Positions 35,200 to 44,918 are shown, counted from the first letter of the stretch. The stretch: 64,000 bases of DNA from Ralstonia sp. UNC404CL21Col (GCF_000620465.1 NZ_KK211140.1:561964-625963); one strand, 5' to 3'. The notes: generated from the letters alone by a model not told the origin. Numbers and translations: made by a program.

Positions 35200-35724
35200 T
35201 CAGTCGCGCACCAGCCGCGTGCCGGCCAGGCGATCGTGCAGGAACTGGCGCTGCGGATCGAGCCACGCCAACGCGCCCCAAGCCAGCAGGCATGCGAGAG
35301 CGACACCGGCACCGGCCCAGCGCGACGCGCCGCTCAGGTGGATTACGCCAACTGCTGTGGCCACCCACACCCACGCCAGCAGATAGCGCGCAACGGCACG
35401 ACCCAGCGAAATACGTGACCCGTCGGCGTTGACCACGCGCATGCGCCATGTCTGCATCGCCAGCGTCTGGCCGCGCTTGCGCCAGAACCACACGAAGTAC
35501 AGACCCAGCGCCAGAAAGCCCCATACCTGCAGTCCCACATCGCCGGTCCGGGCAAGGGGTGGGACGATCAGGCGCAGCAGCAGGAAGACAGCCGTTGCGC
35601 CAAACATCACGCCAAACAGCAGCAGGCCTTCGTACAGCATGGCGGCAAGACGGCGACGCAACGTGGGTGCTGTGAGCGGATCAGGCGTCGCGACCGGCGA
35701 AGTCGAAGAAGCGGAGGTGGCCAT
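35200..35724 (-). CDS. RDD family membrane protein
   Basis: Integral membrane protein of 174 aa with RRLAAMLYEGLLLFGVMFG as first helix (the usual Arg retained; the Asp position reads Glu), a middle RRGQTLAMQTWRMRVVNADG block and the C-terminal HDRLAGTRLVRD. The RDD family has no settled function; some members relate to ion tolerance. Lies 30 bases upstream of the lipase-like gene and 96 bases after the DUF3106 gene. Confidence 0.9.
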   Translation of the reverse strand: MATSASSTSPVATPDPLTAPTLRRRLAAMLYEGLLLFGVMFGATAVFLLLRLIVPPLARTGDVGLQVWGFLALGLYFVWFWRKRGQTLAMQTWRMRVVNADGSRISLGRAVARYLLAWVWVATAVGVIHLSGASRWAGAGVALACLLAWGALAWLDPQRQFLHDRLAGTRLVRD

Positions 35725-35820
35725 CGAACAGGGTGTGAGCGCCGTCAGCGCAGTCCATCATGGGCCCGCGCGGAGGCCGCGCGGCACGTGGTTCGGATTA
35801 TGCCAAAGGGTGTGCGGGTT

Positions 35821-36666
35821 TCAGCCGCCCAGCACCGTCGACGGTGGCGGGTTGCCCGAGTCTCCACCCGTGGTCGCAGGCGGTGCCGCGGGGTGCGCGG
35901 GCACCGTCGGCGTGCTTGCCGGTGCAGGTGCCGCTGCGGCAGCCGCGGGTGGTGCCGCGGGTGTTGCAGCCGGCGCGGATGCCGTGGCGGTCACGTTGTT
36001 CGTCGGCACCGATTTCGTGGTGCCAGGCTTGGTACGCGCACCGTGGTGGAGCGACTTGGCAGCGTCCTTCGCCAGGCCTGTGCCGCCCGGAAGCGCCGTG
36101 ACGGCAGACGGGTGCTTTTGCGCCTTTGCCGCGGCAGCCAGTGCTTTTTTCTGCTCTTCCGTCAACTGCTGATAGCTTTGCCACGCCTCGCTCTTCTTCT
36201 GCACAGGAAGCGACTTGGTGGTCTGAAAATTTTCGCGCGCGCGGTGGCGCTGTTCCGGTGTGAGCTTGACCCAGTCCGCCATGCGCGTTTGCAGGCGCTG
36301 CTGCTGGGCGGGCGTGTATTTCGGATACGCCTGGGCAATCTGCAGCCACTTCTTGCGGGCCAATTCCGGCAGGCCATTCCACTCCGGGGCCAGAGGCGCG
36401 AAGATGCGCTGCTGGACGATGGTCAGCTCGCCCCAGTTCGGGTGAACGGCGGGTAGGGGGTTGGTGGCAGGCGGCGTCGGCAGATCGACCGGCGCGTTGA
36501 CTGTCACGCCGGGTGCTACAGCAGGCGCCGAAGCGGCCGGAACCTGCGCGATCGCAAGCCCCGTCGTCAGGCCGATCGCGCCGATCAAGCCAACGATGCC
36601 GGCGCGCAGGCGCAGTGTCCGTCCGCCTCGCGGTGGTTGGCCGTGGGTGTGCTGGAAGTTGCTCAT
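35821..36666 (-). CDS. DUF3106 exported protein
   Basis: 281 aa with an N-terminal hydrophobic segment (LRAGIVGLIGAIGLTTGLAIA, about residues 20-40) that may be a signal or anchor. The DUF3106 region (about residues 75-170) contains repeating W/L-x-P-E-x-R units such as LAPEWNGLPELARKKWLQIA and LTPEQRHRARENF, like a folded helical hairpin repeat. The C-terminus is Ala/Pro low complexity. Third gene after the sigma factor and DUF3619, 11 bases behind the latter. Confidence 0.9.
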   Translation of the reverse strand: MSNFQHTHGQPPRGGRTLRLRAGIVGLIGAIGLTTGLAIAQVPAASAPAVAPGVTVNAPVDLPTPPATNPLPAVHPNWGELTIVQQRIFAPLAPEWNGLPELARKKWLQIAQAYPKYTPAQQQRLQTRMADWVKLTPEQRHRARENFQTTKSLPVQKKSEAWQSYQQLTEEQKKALAAAAKAQKHPSAVTALPGGTGLAKDAAKSLHHGARTKPGTTKSVPTNNVTATASAPAATPAAPPAAAAAAPAPASTPTVPAHPAAPPATTGGDSGNPPPSTVLGG

Positions 36667-36677
36667 CGATCAGCCTT

Positions 36678-37118
36678 TCACTGATCGTGCTTGAGGTACT
36701 GATGGAAGCCTTGATCGGCGTAAGCGGCCAGCGGCAGATCGTCGAGCAGCATTGCGGCATCGACCTCCGCGAGTTCGTCGACGCGTTGCTGCTGCTGCCA
36801 CTGATAGATGCCCGCGAGCCCAGCCACCAGCGCGATGGTCGGCCACAGCAGGCCGAGGCGGCGCAGGACTGCGGCGGCGCGCTGCAGCGGCGACGGTGCT
36901 TCGCCTTCGGTGTCGAAGGACACCGAGCCGAGGCCCGGCATTGCCAAGGCAGGCGAGCGCACCGTGCTCGGCACTTCCGCTTTCTTGTGCGCAAGCGCCG
37001 TCCGGCGCGCCGCTGCGAGGCGGTCGCGCACGTCGGGCGGCAACTGTCCTGCCGACTCGTTCAGAGCGGTTCGGACGGCATGCACAAAACGGCGTTCTCG
37101 AAGTTCTACCTTGTTCAT
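36678..37118 (-). CDS. DUF3619 protein, candidate anti-sigma factor
   Basis: 146 aa single-pass protein. Soluble N-terminus (about 1-85), one helix at about 90-110 (LLWPTIALVAGLAGIYQW), then a short acidic tail (ELAEVDAAMLLDDLPLAAYAD). The topology, size and 4-base overlap with the sigma factor gene are those of many anti-sigma factors, but no known anti-sigma domain is recognisable, so the role is inference. Confidence 0.85.
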   Translation of the reverse strand: MNKVELRERRFVHAVRTALNESAGQLPPDVRDRLAAARRTALAHKKAEVPSTVRSPALAMPGLGSVSFDTEGEAPSPLQRAAAVLRRLGLLWPTIALVAGLAGIYQWQQQQRVDELAEVDAAMLLDDLPLAAYADQGFHQYLKHDQ

Positions 37119-37681
37119 AGTCGGATCCCTCGCGCCCGCAGCGCTTGGGCCAGGGCGTGTGTCGCCCGCGAGCAGTGCGTCTTTACACTGCCCTCGGAAC
37201 AGCCCATCGCCTGGGCTGTCTCGGCAACATCCATGTCCTCCCAGTAACGCATCAGGAAGGCCTCCCGTTGACGCGTGGGGAGTTTCTCGATTTCGCGTTC
37301 CAGGATTTCCAGCATTTGCGAGCGCTCAACCTTGTCGGCGCTGCTTTCCGCCGCAGTGGTGCCGGCTTCGCTTTCGATCAGCTCCAGCGGGTCGGTGTCG
37401 TCGCCCTCGGCGTCCGTGCGGAAGCTGGAAAACAGGCTCACCCATGTGTTGCGCACCTTGGAGCGGCGAAACCAGTCGTGAATCGTGTTCTGCAGAATGC
37501 GCTGAAAGAGCAGGGGGAGTTCGGCCCCCGGCTTGTCGCCGTATTTCTCGGCCAGCTTGATCATGGCGTCCTGCACGATATCGAGCGCGGCGTCGTCGTC
37601 GCGCACCGCGAAGACCGCCTGCTTGAAGGCGCGTTTCTCGACGCTTAGGAGAAAGGCCGACAGTTCCTGTTCAGAGGCCAT
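37115..37681 (-). CDS. RNA polymerase sigma factor, ECF-like (sigma2-sigma4)
   Basis: 188 aa. Region 2 is at about residues 15-85 (AFKQAVFAVRDDDAALDIVQDAMIKL, then FQRILQNTIHDWFRRSKVR). An acidic linker follows, then region 4 at about 130-180 (LPTRQREAFLMRYWEDMDVAETAQAM, then GCSEGSVKTHCSRA). No region 1.1 or 3 is present, so this is an alternative sigma factor. It is translationally coupled to DUF3619. A palindrome lies about 45 bp upstream. Target promoters cannot be read here. Confidence 0.93.
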   Translation of the reverse strand: MASEQELSAFLLSVEKRAFKQAVFAVRDDDAALDIVQDAMIKLAEKYGDKPGAELPLLFQRILQNTIHDWFRRSKVRNTWVSLFSSFRTDAEGDDTDPLELIESEAGTTAAESSADKVERSQMLEILEREIEKLPTRQREAFLMRYWEDMDVAETAQAMGCSEGSVKTHCSRATHALAQALRARGIRL

Positions 37682-37723
37682 ACAACGGCGGGTGCGAATC
37701 CTGTGAGGCAGCCGCGCGAAAAT

Positions 37724-37742
37724 TCACATTCTCAAGATGTGA
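37724..37742. promoter_or_regulatory. inverted repeat upstream of the sigma factor gene
   Basis: TCACAT-N7-ATGTGA, a perfect 6-bp dyad, starts 43 bp upstream of the sigma factor ATG. Orientation of the half-sites is opposite to a CRP site. Possible operator for this unit or for ilvI. Confidence 0.35.
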
Positions 37743-37866
37743 TGATCACGCCGCGTGGCGTCAACGGCCTTGGCCGTGAAAAATGTTGCGATGCTAGCAA
37801 AAATGCGGCTCCGCGGACAGTCCGACTGTCTGGCGGACCGCTTGCTAGCGAGAATCGCGCCGGCGC

Positions 37867-37895
37867 TGGACCGCTATGCGGCATTGCAGTATCAT
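37867..37895 (+). promoter_or_regulatory. ilvI promoter candidate
   Basis: TGGACC (-35, 4 of 6 to consensus) and TATCAT (-10) are spaced by 17 bp, about 145 bases upstream of the ilvI start. Confidence 0.4.
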
Positions 37896-38040
37896 CCCCG
37901 GTTCACAACATCTGTGGTTTGTCTCATCTGGACGCCCATCAGGCGGACCATCCATGCAGACGCGCACCGCTCAAATCCGCGCCACAAGCCCGGTAGAGAG
38001 CATCCAAACAATTTTTTGCCGAAAATTGCAAAGGACTGAC

Positions 38041-39798
38041 ATGAATATGCCAAGCGCGGAATTTTCCCACGCCAATAGCGGTTCATCTGCCGACATGATG
38101 GGGGCTGACATCCTCGTCAATGCGCTCGCGGCAGAGGGCGTCGAGTTCGTCTGGGGTTACCCCGGCGGCGCGGTGCTCTATATCTACGACGCGTTCTACA
38201 AGCAAAACAAGATCGAACACATCCTGGTGCGCCATGAACAGGCTGCAGTCCATGCGGCTGACGGCTATGCGCGCGCCACGGGCAAGGTCGGTGTCGCCCT
38301 CGTGACGTCCGGCCCGGGCGTGACCAATGCCGTAACGGGCATCGCCACCGCCTACCTGGATTCGATCCCGATGGTGATCATCACCGGTAACGTGCCGACG
38401 CACGCCATCGGCCAGGATGCCTTCCAGGAGTGCGACACCGTCGGCATTACCCGCCCGATCGTCAAGCACAACTTCCTGGTCAAGGACGTCCGCAACCTCG
38501 CCTCGACCATCAAGAAGGCGTTCTACATCGCCGCAACGGGCCGTCCGGGTCCGGTCGTGGTGGATATCCCCAAGGATGTCTCGCGCGAACTCTGCAAGTA
38601 CGAGTACCCGAAGACCATCGAGATGCGCTCGTACAGCCCGGTCAACAAGGGCCATTCGGGGCAGATCCGGAAGGCAGTGAGCCTGCTGCTGCAGGCCGAG
38701 CGTCCGTATATCTATTCGGGCGGCGGCGTGGTGCTCGCCGAGGCCAGCGAAGAGCTGCGCCAGCTGGCTGCGCTGACCGGTTACCCCGTGACGAACACGC
38801 TGATGGGTCTGGGTGCATTCCCGGGCACCAGCAAGCAGTTCGTGGGCATGCTCGGCATGCACGGCACGTACGAAGCCAACATGGCGATGCAGAACTGCGA
38901 CGTTCTCATTGCCATTGGCGCGCGATTCGATGATCGCGTGATCGGCAGCCCGGCGCACTTCACCTCGCAGCCGCGCAAGATCATCCACATCGACATCGAT
39001 CCGTCTTCCATTTCGAAGCGGGTGAAGGTCGACATCCCCATCGTCGGCAACGTCAAGGACGTGCTGCAGGAGATGATCGCCCAGATCCAGTCTGGCGAAG
39101 CCAAGCCGAACAAGACGGCGCTGGCCAAGTGGTGGGAACAGATCGAACAGTGGCGCAGCGTCGACTGCCTGAAGTACGACCGCACCTCCGAGATCATCAA
39201 GCCGCAATACGTGGTCGAGAAGATCTGGGAACTGACCAATGGCGACGCTTTCATCTGCTCCGACGTCGGTCAGCATCAAATGTGGGCCGCGCAGTTCTAC
39301 AAGTTCAACGAGCCGCGCCGCTGGATCAACTCCGGCGGTCTGGGCACGATGGGTGTCGGCCTGCCGTACGCGATGGGTATCAAGAAGGCGTTCCCGGACA
39401 AGGAAGTCGTCACCATTACGGGTGAGGGCTCGATCCAGATGTGCATTCAGGAACTGTCGACCTGCCTGCAGTACGACACGCCCGTGAAGATCTGCTCGCT
39501 CAACAACGGTTACCTCGGCATGGTCCGCCAGTGGCAGGAAATCGAGTACGACAACCGCTACTCGCATTCCTACATGCAGGCGCTGCCCGACTTCGTGAAG
39601 CTGGCCGAATCGTATGGCCACGTCGGCATGCGCATCGAGAAAACGTCTGACGTCGAGCCCGCACTGCGCGAGGCTTTCCGACTCAAGGATCGCACCGTGT
39701 TCCTCGACTTCCAGACCGACCCGACTGAAAACGTCTGGCCGATGGTCCAGGCGGGCAAGGGAATTTCTGAAATGCTGCTCGGCGCGGAGGATCTGTAA
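38041..39798 (+). CDS. ilvI: acetolactate synthase large subunit
   Basis: ThDP enzyme joining two pyruvates (valine/leucine branch) or pyruvate with 2-oxobutyrate (isoleucine). The 585 aa product has the ThDP Glu in VRHEQAAVHAADGYARATG near residue 70, a FAD region in the middle, and the GDG-like ThDP motif read as GEGSIQMCIQELSTC with NNGYLGMVRQWQE near residue 465. Start ATG 38041 with AAAGGA Shine-Dalgarno. The last base of its stop is the first base of the ilvH ATG. Confidence 0.97.
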   Translation: MNMPSAEFSHANSGSSADMMGADILVNALAAEGVEFVWGYPGGAVLYIYDAFYKQNKIEHILVRHEQAAVHAADGYARATGKVGVALVTSGPGVTNAVTGIATAYLDSIPMVIITGNVPTHAIGQDAFQECDTVGITRPIVKHNFLVKDVRNLASTIKKAFYIAATGRPGPVVVDIPKDVSRELCKYEYPKTIEMRSYSPVNKGHSGQIRKAVSLLLQAERPYIYSGGGVVLAEASEELRQLAALTGYPVTNTLMGLGAFPGTSKQFVGMLGMHGTYEANMAMQNCDVLIAIGARFDDRVIGSPAHFTSQPRKIIHIDIDPSSISKRVKVDIPIVGNVKDVLQEMIAQIQSGEAKPNKTALAKWWEQIEQWRSVDCLKYDRTSEIIKPQYVVEKIWELTNGDAFICSDVGQHQMWAAQFYKFNEPRRWINSGGLGTMGVGLPYAMGIKKAFPDKEVVTITGEGSIQMCIQELSTCLQYDTPVKICSLNNGYLGMVRQWQEIEYDNRYSHSYMQALPDFVKLAESYGHVGMRIEKTSDVEPALREAFRLKDRTVFLDFQTDPTENVWPMVQAGKGISEMLLGAEDL

Positions 39799-40289
39799 TG
39801 CGCCACATCATTTCTGTCCTGCTTGAAAACGAACCGGGCGCGCTGTCGCGTGTGGTGGGCCTGTTCTCGGCGCGTGGCTACAACATCGAGACGCTGACGG
39901 TCGCCCCGACCGAAGACCCCTCGCTGTCACGCATGACGATCGTCACGACTGGTTCGGACGACATCATCGAACAGATCACCAAGCACCTGAACCGCCTGGT
40001 GGAAGTCGTCAAGGTCGTCGACCTGACCGAAGGTGCGCACATCGAGCGCGAGCTGATGCTCGTGAAGGTGCGCGCGGTCGGCAAGGAGCGCGAGGAGATG
40101 AAACGCACCGCGGACATCTTCCGCGGCCGCATCATCGACGTGACCGAGAAGACCTACACGATCGAGCTGACCGGCAACGGCAGCAAGCTCGACGCGTTTC
40201 TCGATGCCATCGATCGCACTGCCATTCTCGAGACCGTTCGCACAGGCGGCTCGGGCATCGGCCGCGGCGAGCGCATTCTGAAGGTTTGA
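39798..40289 (+). CDS. ilvH: acetolactate synthase regulatory small subunit
   Basis: Regulatory subunit that activates IlvI and confers valine feedback. 163 aa: N-terminal ACT domain (HIISVLLENEPGALSRVVGLFSARG-type segment, residues 3-27, and NIETLTVAPTEDPSLSRMT) and C-terminal ACT-like domain (about 80-163). TAATG overlap with ilvI indicates translational coupling. Confidence 0.97.
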   Translation: MRHIISVLLENEPGALSRVVGLFSARGYNIETLTVAPTEDPSLSRMTIVTTGSDDIIEQITKHLNRLVEVVKVVDLTEGAHIERELMLVKVRAVGKEREEMKRTADIFRGRIIDVTEKTYTIELTGNGSKLDAFLDAIDRTAILETVRTGGSGIGRGERILKV

Positions 40290-40355
40290 ACCGGCGCGTG
40301 CACCAGCGTGCAACTGCGGCCGGACCCCATCGATATCGAAGTATTTGAAAATTAG

Positions 40356-41381
<1,026 letters not shown>

Positions 41382-41401
41382 TCGGACGCATCTTGTGCCA
41401 G

Positions 41402-41430
41402 AAAGCCAGCCTTCGGGCTGGCTTTTTTTA
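41402..41430 (+). terminator. intrinsic terminator after ilvC
   Basis: 10-bp stem AAAGCCAGCC / GGCTGGCTTT closed by a TTCG tetraloop and followed by TTTTTTTA. Confidence 0.93.
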
Positions 41431-41527
41431 TGCTGATTCCAGGGCGCCAGACATTGTTTCAAGTGCTGGCGCGGCCCCGTGTCGGCTAGAATGCCGCATT
41501 TCCTTCAAGACGCTGTCGAGGTCTGAT

Positions 41528-42175
41528 TTGAACAACACGTATCCGCATCCCATCATCGCCCGCGAGGGTTGGCCGTACCTGGGCGGGATTTTCATCGTCA
41601 CGCTCATTGTGCAGGCTGCCGCCGGCTTCGGCTGGGCCTGGCCGTTCTGGGTGCTGACGCTGTTTGTCCTGCAGTTTTTCCGCGATCCGGCGCGCGCCGT
41701 GCCAACACAGGCCAATGCGATTCTTTCGCCGGCCGACGGCCGCATCGTCGCAGTCGAGCAGGTGCGTGACCCGTATGCGGATCGCGACTCGCTGAAGATC
41801 AGCGTGTTCATGAACGTGTTCAACGTGCACTCGAACCGCGCACCGGTCGATGGCACGGTGCAGCAGGTGCAGTACTTCCCGGGCAAGTTCGTCAATGCCG
41901 ACCTGGACAAGGCGTCGCTCGAAAACGAGCGCAACGCCATCGTGCTGCGCCGCGCTGATGGCCAGCTCGTCACTTCGGTGCAGGTGGCCGGATTGATCGC
42001 GCGGCGCATCCTTTGCTATACCAAGGCAGGGGAAGTGCTCACGCGGGGCCAGCGCTATGGCTTCATCCGCTTTGGCTCGCGCGTTGATGTGTATCTGCCG
42101 CTGACGGCACGCCCCCGCGTGACCATTGGCGAGAAGGTGTCCGCCACGCTTACGGTGCTTGCTGAGCTGGACTGA
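41528..42175 (+). CDS. psd: phosphatidylserine decarboxylase proenzyme
   Basis: Makes phosphatidylethanolamine from phosphatidylserine. 215 aa, the short (PSD-A type) class. The pyruvoyl-forming cleavage site is the Gly-Ser pair in [13 protein letters not shown] near residue 182. [11 protein letters not shown] and [13 protein letters not shown] carry the catalytic triad Asp/His. Start is a TTG at 41528 ([13 protein letters not shown]), with GAGG 7 bases upstream; no usable ATG exists nearby. pssA follows by 13 bases. Confidence 0.93.
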   Translation: MNNTYPHPIIAREGWPYLGGIFIVTLIVQAAAGFGWAWPFWVLTLFVLQFFRDPARAVPTQANAILSPADGRIVAVEQVRDPYADRDSLKISVFMNVFNVHSNRAPVDGTVQQVQYFPGKFVNADLDKASLENERNAIVLRRADGQLVTSVQVAGLIARRILCYTKAGEVLTRGQRYGFIRFGSRVDVYLPLTARPRVTIGEKVSATLTVLAELD

Positions 42176-42188
42176 TCCGGAGGCCGCC

Positions 42189-43061
42189 ATGCCCGCGTTC
42201 AACCGACGCAAGAAGCGTTTTACCGCCGGCAACGTGACGCACTTGCGTCCGCTGCGGCACAACCAGCCGAGGCCGGATGACGACGATCTTGAGATCGTGC
42301 GTCCGCGCCGCCGCGGCATCTATCTGCTGCCCAACGCGTTTACGACGGCTGCGCTGTTCGCCGGCTTCTTCGCCATTGTGCAGGCGATGAACCTGAACTT
42401 CGAGACGGCTGCCATCGCCATCTTCGCGGCGATGGTGCTCGATGGCATGGACGGCCGCGTCGCGCGCATCACCAACACGCAAAGTGCATTCGGCGAGCAA
42501 TACGATTCGCTGTCGGACATGGTGTCGTTTGGCGTGGCGCCCGCATTGGTCATGTACGAATGGATTCTGCGTGACCTGGGCAAGTGGGGCTGGCTCGCGG
42601 CGTTCGTGTATTGCGCTGGTGCTGCACTGCGTCTGGCGCGTTTCAATACGAACATCGGGTCGGTCGACAAGCGCTTCTTCCAGGGCATGCCGAGCCCGGC
42701 CGCCGCCGCGCTCATCGCCGGATTTGTCTGGCTGGCGATCGACAATAAGCTGCCCGTCAAAGAGCTGTGGATGCCGTGGGTCGCCTTCGGGCTGACGTTG
42801 TATGCCGGGCTCTCGATGGTGTCGAACGCGCCGTTCTACAGCGGCAAAGCGCTGGATGTTCGCCACCGTGTGCCATTCGGCGTGATGGTGCTCGTGCTTG
42901 TGTTGTTTGTCGTGATATCGAGCGATCCGCCGGTGGCGTTGTTCGGTCTGTTCGTTGGTTACGCAGTCTCGGGCTACGTGCTTTGGGGCTGGCGCGCGCT
43001 GCATGGGCAGCAGGGTAGTCCGCGCCTGCCGAAGCAGGCGTCAGACGACGCGCATGAGTGA
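42189..43061 (+). CDS. pssA: CDP-diacylglycerol-serine O-phosphatidyltransferase
   Basis: Membrane enzyme making phosphatidylserine, the substrate of Psd. 290 aa with a basic cytosolic N-terminus (NRRKKRFTAGNVTHLRPLR), then the CDP-alcohol phosphotransferase signature DG-x2-AR-x8-G-x3-D-x3-D, seen as DGMDGRVARI, then FGEQYDSLSD (about residues 95-120). About 7-8 helices. Operon with psd. Confidence 0.95.
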   Translation: MPAFNRRKKRFTAGNVTHLRPLRHNQPRPDDDDLEIVRPRRRGIYLLPNAFTTAALFAGFFAIVQAMNLNFETAAIAIFAAMVLDGMDGRVARITNTQSAFGEQYDSLSDMVSFGVAPALVMYEWILRDLGKWGWLAAFVYCAGAALRLARFNTNIGSVDKRFFQGMPSPAAAALIAGFVWLAIDNKLPVKELWMPWVAFGLTLYAGLSMVSNAPFYSGKALDVRHRVPFGVMVLVLVLFVVISSDPPVALFGLFVGYAVSGYVLWGWRALHGQQGSPRLPKQASDDAHE

Positions 43062-43085
43062 CCCATGCGCTTCATCAGTGTGCGC

Positions 43086-43114
43086 TTGCGTCAATTTTTG
43101 AATTCGTCTATAGT
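43086..43114 (+). promoter_or_regulatory. strong sigma-70 promoter of the leuA leader
   Basis: TTGCGT (43086-43091) and TATAGT (43109-43114) are separated by exactly 17 bp. Expected start at 43120-43122, on or within two bases of the leader ATG. Confidence 0.75.
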
Positions 43115-43121
43115 CGTTCGC

Positions 43122-43205
43122 ATGCTTTCGCGCCCGATTTCCATTCTGATTACGCTAGTCTCGATTGATGGCCTACTAGGTCGTCAGGTCGGGACACGTG
43201 CATAG
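43122..43205 (+). CDS. leuA leader peptide (branched-chain-rich, CTA codons)
   Basis: 27-residue open frame (MLSRPISILITLVSIDGLLG..., ending QVGTRA). Eleven residues are Leu, Ile or Val, and three of five Leu codons are CTA (codons 12, 18, 19), very rare in this GC-rich genome. Its codons 22-24 overlap a segment able to pair with the terminator downstream. No Shine-Dalgarno; the promoter position suggests leaderless translation. Regulatory ORF inferred from this arrangement. Confidence 0.75.
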   Translation: MLSRPISILITLVSIDGLLGRQVGTRA

Positions 43206-43263
43206 GAAATCGCAAGACAAGGCAAACAGAAACCGCCAAGTTTTCGCGAACCAGAATTCACAG

Positions 43264-43299
43264 CGCCCCGGCCTGCAACCATGCACGCCGGGGCGTTTT
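43264..43299 (+). terminator. attenuator terminator upstream of leuA
   Basis: Perfect 9-bp stem CGCCCCGGC (43264-43272) / GCCGGGGCG (43287-43295), loop with a further TGCA/TGCA inner pairing, then TTTT. It lies 58 bases after the leader stop and 77 before the leuA ATG. Its 5' arm can alternatively pair with leader bases 43185-43193. Confidence 0.8.
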
Positions 43300-43376
43300 G
43301 CATTCTGCGCCGCAAGAAACCATCCAAAACACCACTAAGACCGACGCCAAAAACGTCACCCCACCAAGGAGCCGCC

Positions 43377-44918
43377 ATGAGCGACAAACTCATCATTTTC
43401 GATACCACCTTGCGCGACGGCGAGCAGTCCCCCGGGGCGTCGATGACCAAGGAAGAGAAGATCCGCATCGCCAAGCAGCTCGAGCGGCTCAAGGTGGACG
43501 TGATCGAAGCCGGCTTCGCAGCCAGCTCCAATGGTGACTTTGAAGCGATCCGCGCGATTGCCCAGTCGGTCAAGGATTCGCGGATTTGCTCGCTGGCCCG
43601 TGCGAATGACCGCGACATTTCCCGCGCTGCCGAGGCGCTCAAGCCGGCGGGGCAGTTTCGTATCCACACCTTCATCGCCACATCGGCGCTGCACATGGAA
43701 AAGAAGCTGCGCATGTCGCCGGACCAGGTGTACGAGCAGGCGCGCCTGGCGGTGCGCTTCGCGCGCCAGTTCACCGATGACATCGAGTTCTCGCCGGAAG
43801 ACGGCAGCCGCTCGGATATGGATTTCCTCTGCCGCGTGCTGGAAGGTGTGATCGCCGAAGGCGCGACCACCATCAATCTGCCGGATACGGTGGGCTATGC
43901 GGTGCCGGAAGGCTACGCCGCGCTGATCCGCTCGGTGCGTGAGCGCATTCCCAATTCCGATAAGGCGATCTGGTCGGTGCATTGCCATGACGATCTGGGC
44001 ATGGCTGTTGCCAACTCGCTGACCGCTGTCCAGTTGGGCGGCGCACGCCAGATCGAGTGCACGATCAACGGCCTGGGCGAGCGCGCCGGCAACACCAGCC
44101 TCGAAGAGGTCGTGATGGCTGTGAAGACACGTCGCGACTACTTCAACCTCGATGTCGGTGTCGACACCTCGCAGATCGTGCCGGCGTCCAAGCTGGTCTC
44201 GCAAATCACCGGTTTCGTCGTGCAGCCGAACAAGGCGGTCGTTGGTGCCAACGCTTTCGCACATGCTTCGGGCATCCACCAGGATGGCGTGCTGAAGGCG
44301 CGCGACACGTACGAAATCATGCGGGCCGAAGACGTGGGCTGGACGGCCAACAAGATCGTCCTCGGCAAACTCTCTGGCCGCAACGCGTTCAAGCAGCGTC
44401 TGCAGGAGCTGGGCATCGAGCTGGATTCCGAGGCCGAACTGAACGCCGCCTTCACGCGCTTCAAGGAGCTGGCCGATCAGAAGGCCGAGATCTTCGACGA
44501 AGACATCGTCGCCATCGTTTCCAACGAGGCGCAGCACAGCGAGGGCGAGCACTTCCGTTTCGTGTCGCTGGCCCAGCGTTCGGAAACCGGCGAGCGGCCG
44601 CATGCACGCATCGTCTTCGTGGCAGACGGCAAGGAAGTGACGGGCGAAGCGGAGGGCAACGGCCCGGTCGACGCCACGCTGAATGCGATTGAGAGCAAGG
44701 TTGCCAGCGGCGCAGAGCAACTGCTGTATTCCGTCAACGCGATTACGACGGGCACGCAGGCGCAGGGCGAGGTGACGGTGCGGCTGTCCAAGTCGGGCCG
44801 CATCGTCAACGGCGTGGGCACCGATCCGGACATCGTTGCGGCTTCGGCCAAGGCTTACCTTGCCGCGCTGAACAAGCTCCAGGACAAGAGCAGCGAAAAA
44901 CTTAACCCGCAGATCTGA
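43377..44918 (+). CDS. leuA: 2-isopropylmalate synthase
   Basis: First committed step of leucine synthesis: acetyl-CoA plus 2-oxoisovalerate. 513 aa. N-terminal DRE-TIM domain with [15 protein letters not shown] (metal and catalytic Arg-Asp), [15 protein letters not shown] with the metal histidines near residue 205, then a flexible subdomain and a C-terminal LeuA dimer regulatory domain from about residue 390 that gives leucine feedback. ATG 43377 preceded by AAGGAGCC. Expression likely set by the leader attenuator. Confidence 0.97.
   Translation: MSDKLIIFDTTLRDGEQSPGASMTKEEKIRIAKQLERLKVDVIEAGFAASSNGDFEAIRAIAQSVKDSRICSLARANDRDISRAAEALKPAGQFRIHTFIATSALHMEKKLRMSPDQVYEQARLAVRFARQFTDDIEFSPEDGSRSDMDFLCRVLEGVIAEGATTINLPDTVGYAVPEGYAALIRSVRERIPNSDKAIWSVHCHDDLGMAVANSLTAVQLGGARQIECTINGLGERAGNTSLEEVVMAVKTRRDYFNLDVGVDTSQIVPASKLVSQITGFVVQPNKAVVGANAFAHASGIHQDGVLKARDTYEIMRAEDVGWTANKIVLGKLSGRNAFKQRLQELGIELDSEAELNAAFTRFKELADQKAEIFDEDIVAIVSNEAQHSEGEHFRFVSLAQRSETGERPHARIVFVADGKEVTGEAEGNGPVDATLNAIESKVASGAEQLLYSVNAITTGTQAQGEVTVRLSKSGRIVNGVGTDPDIVAASAKAYLAALNKLQDKSSEKLNPQI

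Larger units (their letters stand above)
37682..38040. other. divergent region between sigma factor and ilvI
   Basis: About 360 bases without a convincing gene. It holds the inverted repeat at 37724-37742, a promoter candidate for ilvI at 37867-37895, and the ilvI Shine-Dalgarno (AAAGGA). An in-frame upstream ATG at 37954 would extend IlvI by 29 residues but has no good ribosome binding site. Confidence 0.5.
43062..43376 (+). other. leuA leader region (attenuator)
   Basis: The 315 bases between pssA and leuA carry a promoter, a leader peptide gene and a terminator, listed separately. The remaining about 75 bases before leuA hold only its A-rich ribosome binding region (AAGGAG). Confidence 0.7.

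Noticed and set aside
37724-37742. CRP site
   Set aside because: Half-sites TCACA and TGTGA are in the wrong order for CRP.
37755-38039. 94-codon frame ending just before ilvI
   Set aside because: Starts upstream of the likely ilvI promoter, has no Shine-Dalgarno and shows no family resemblance.
37954-38040. in-frame N-terminal extension of ilvI
   Set aside because: No ribosome binding site; AAAGGA fits the ATG at 38041, and the added residues do not resemble IlvI.
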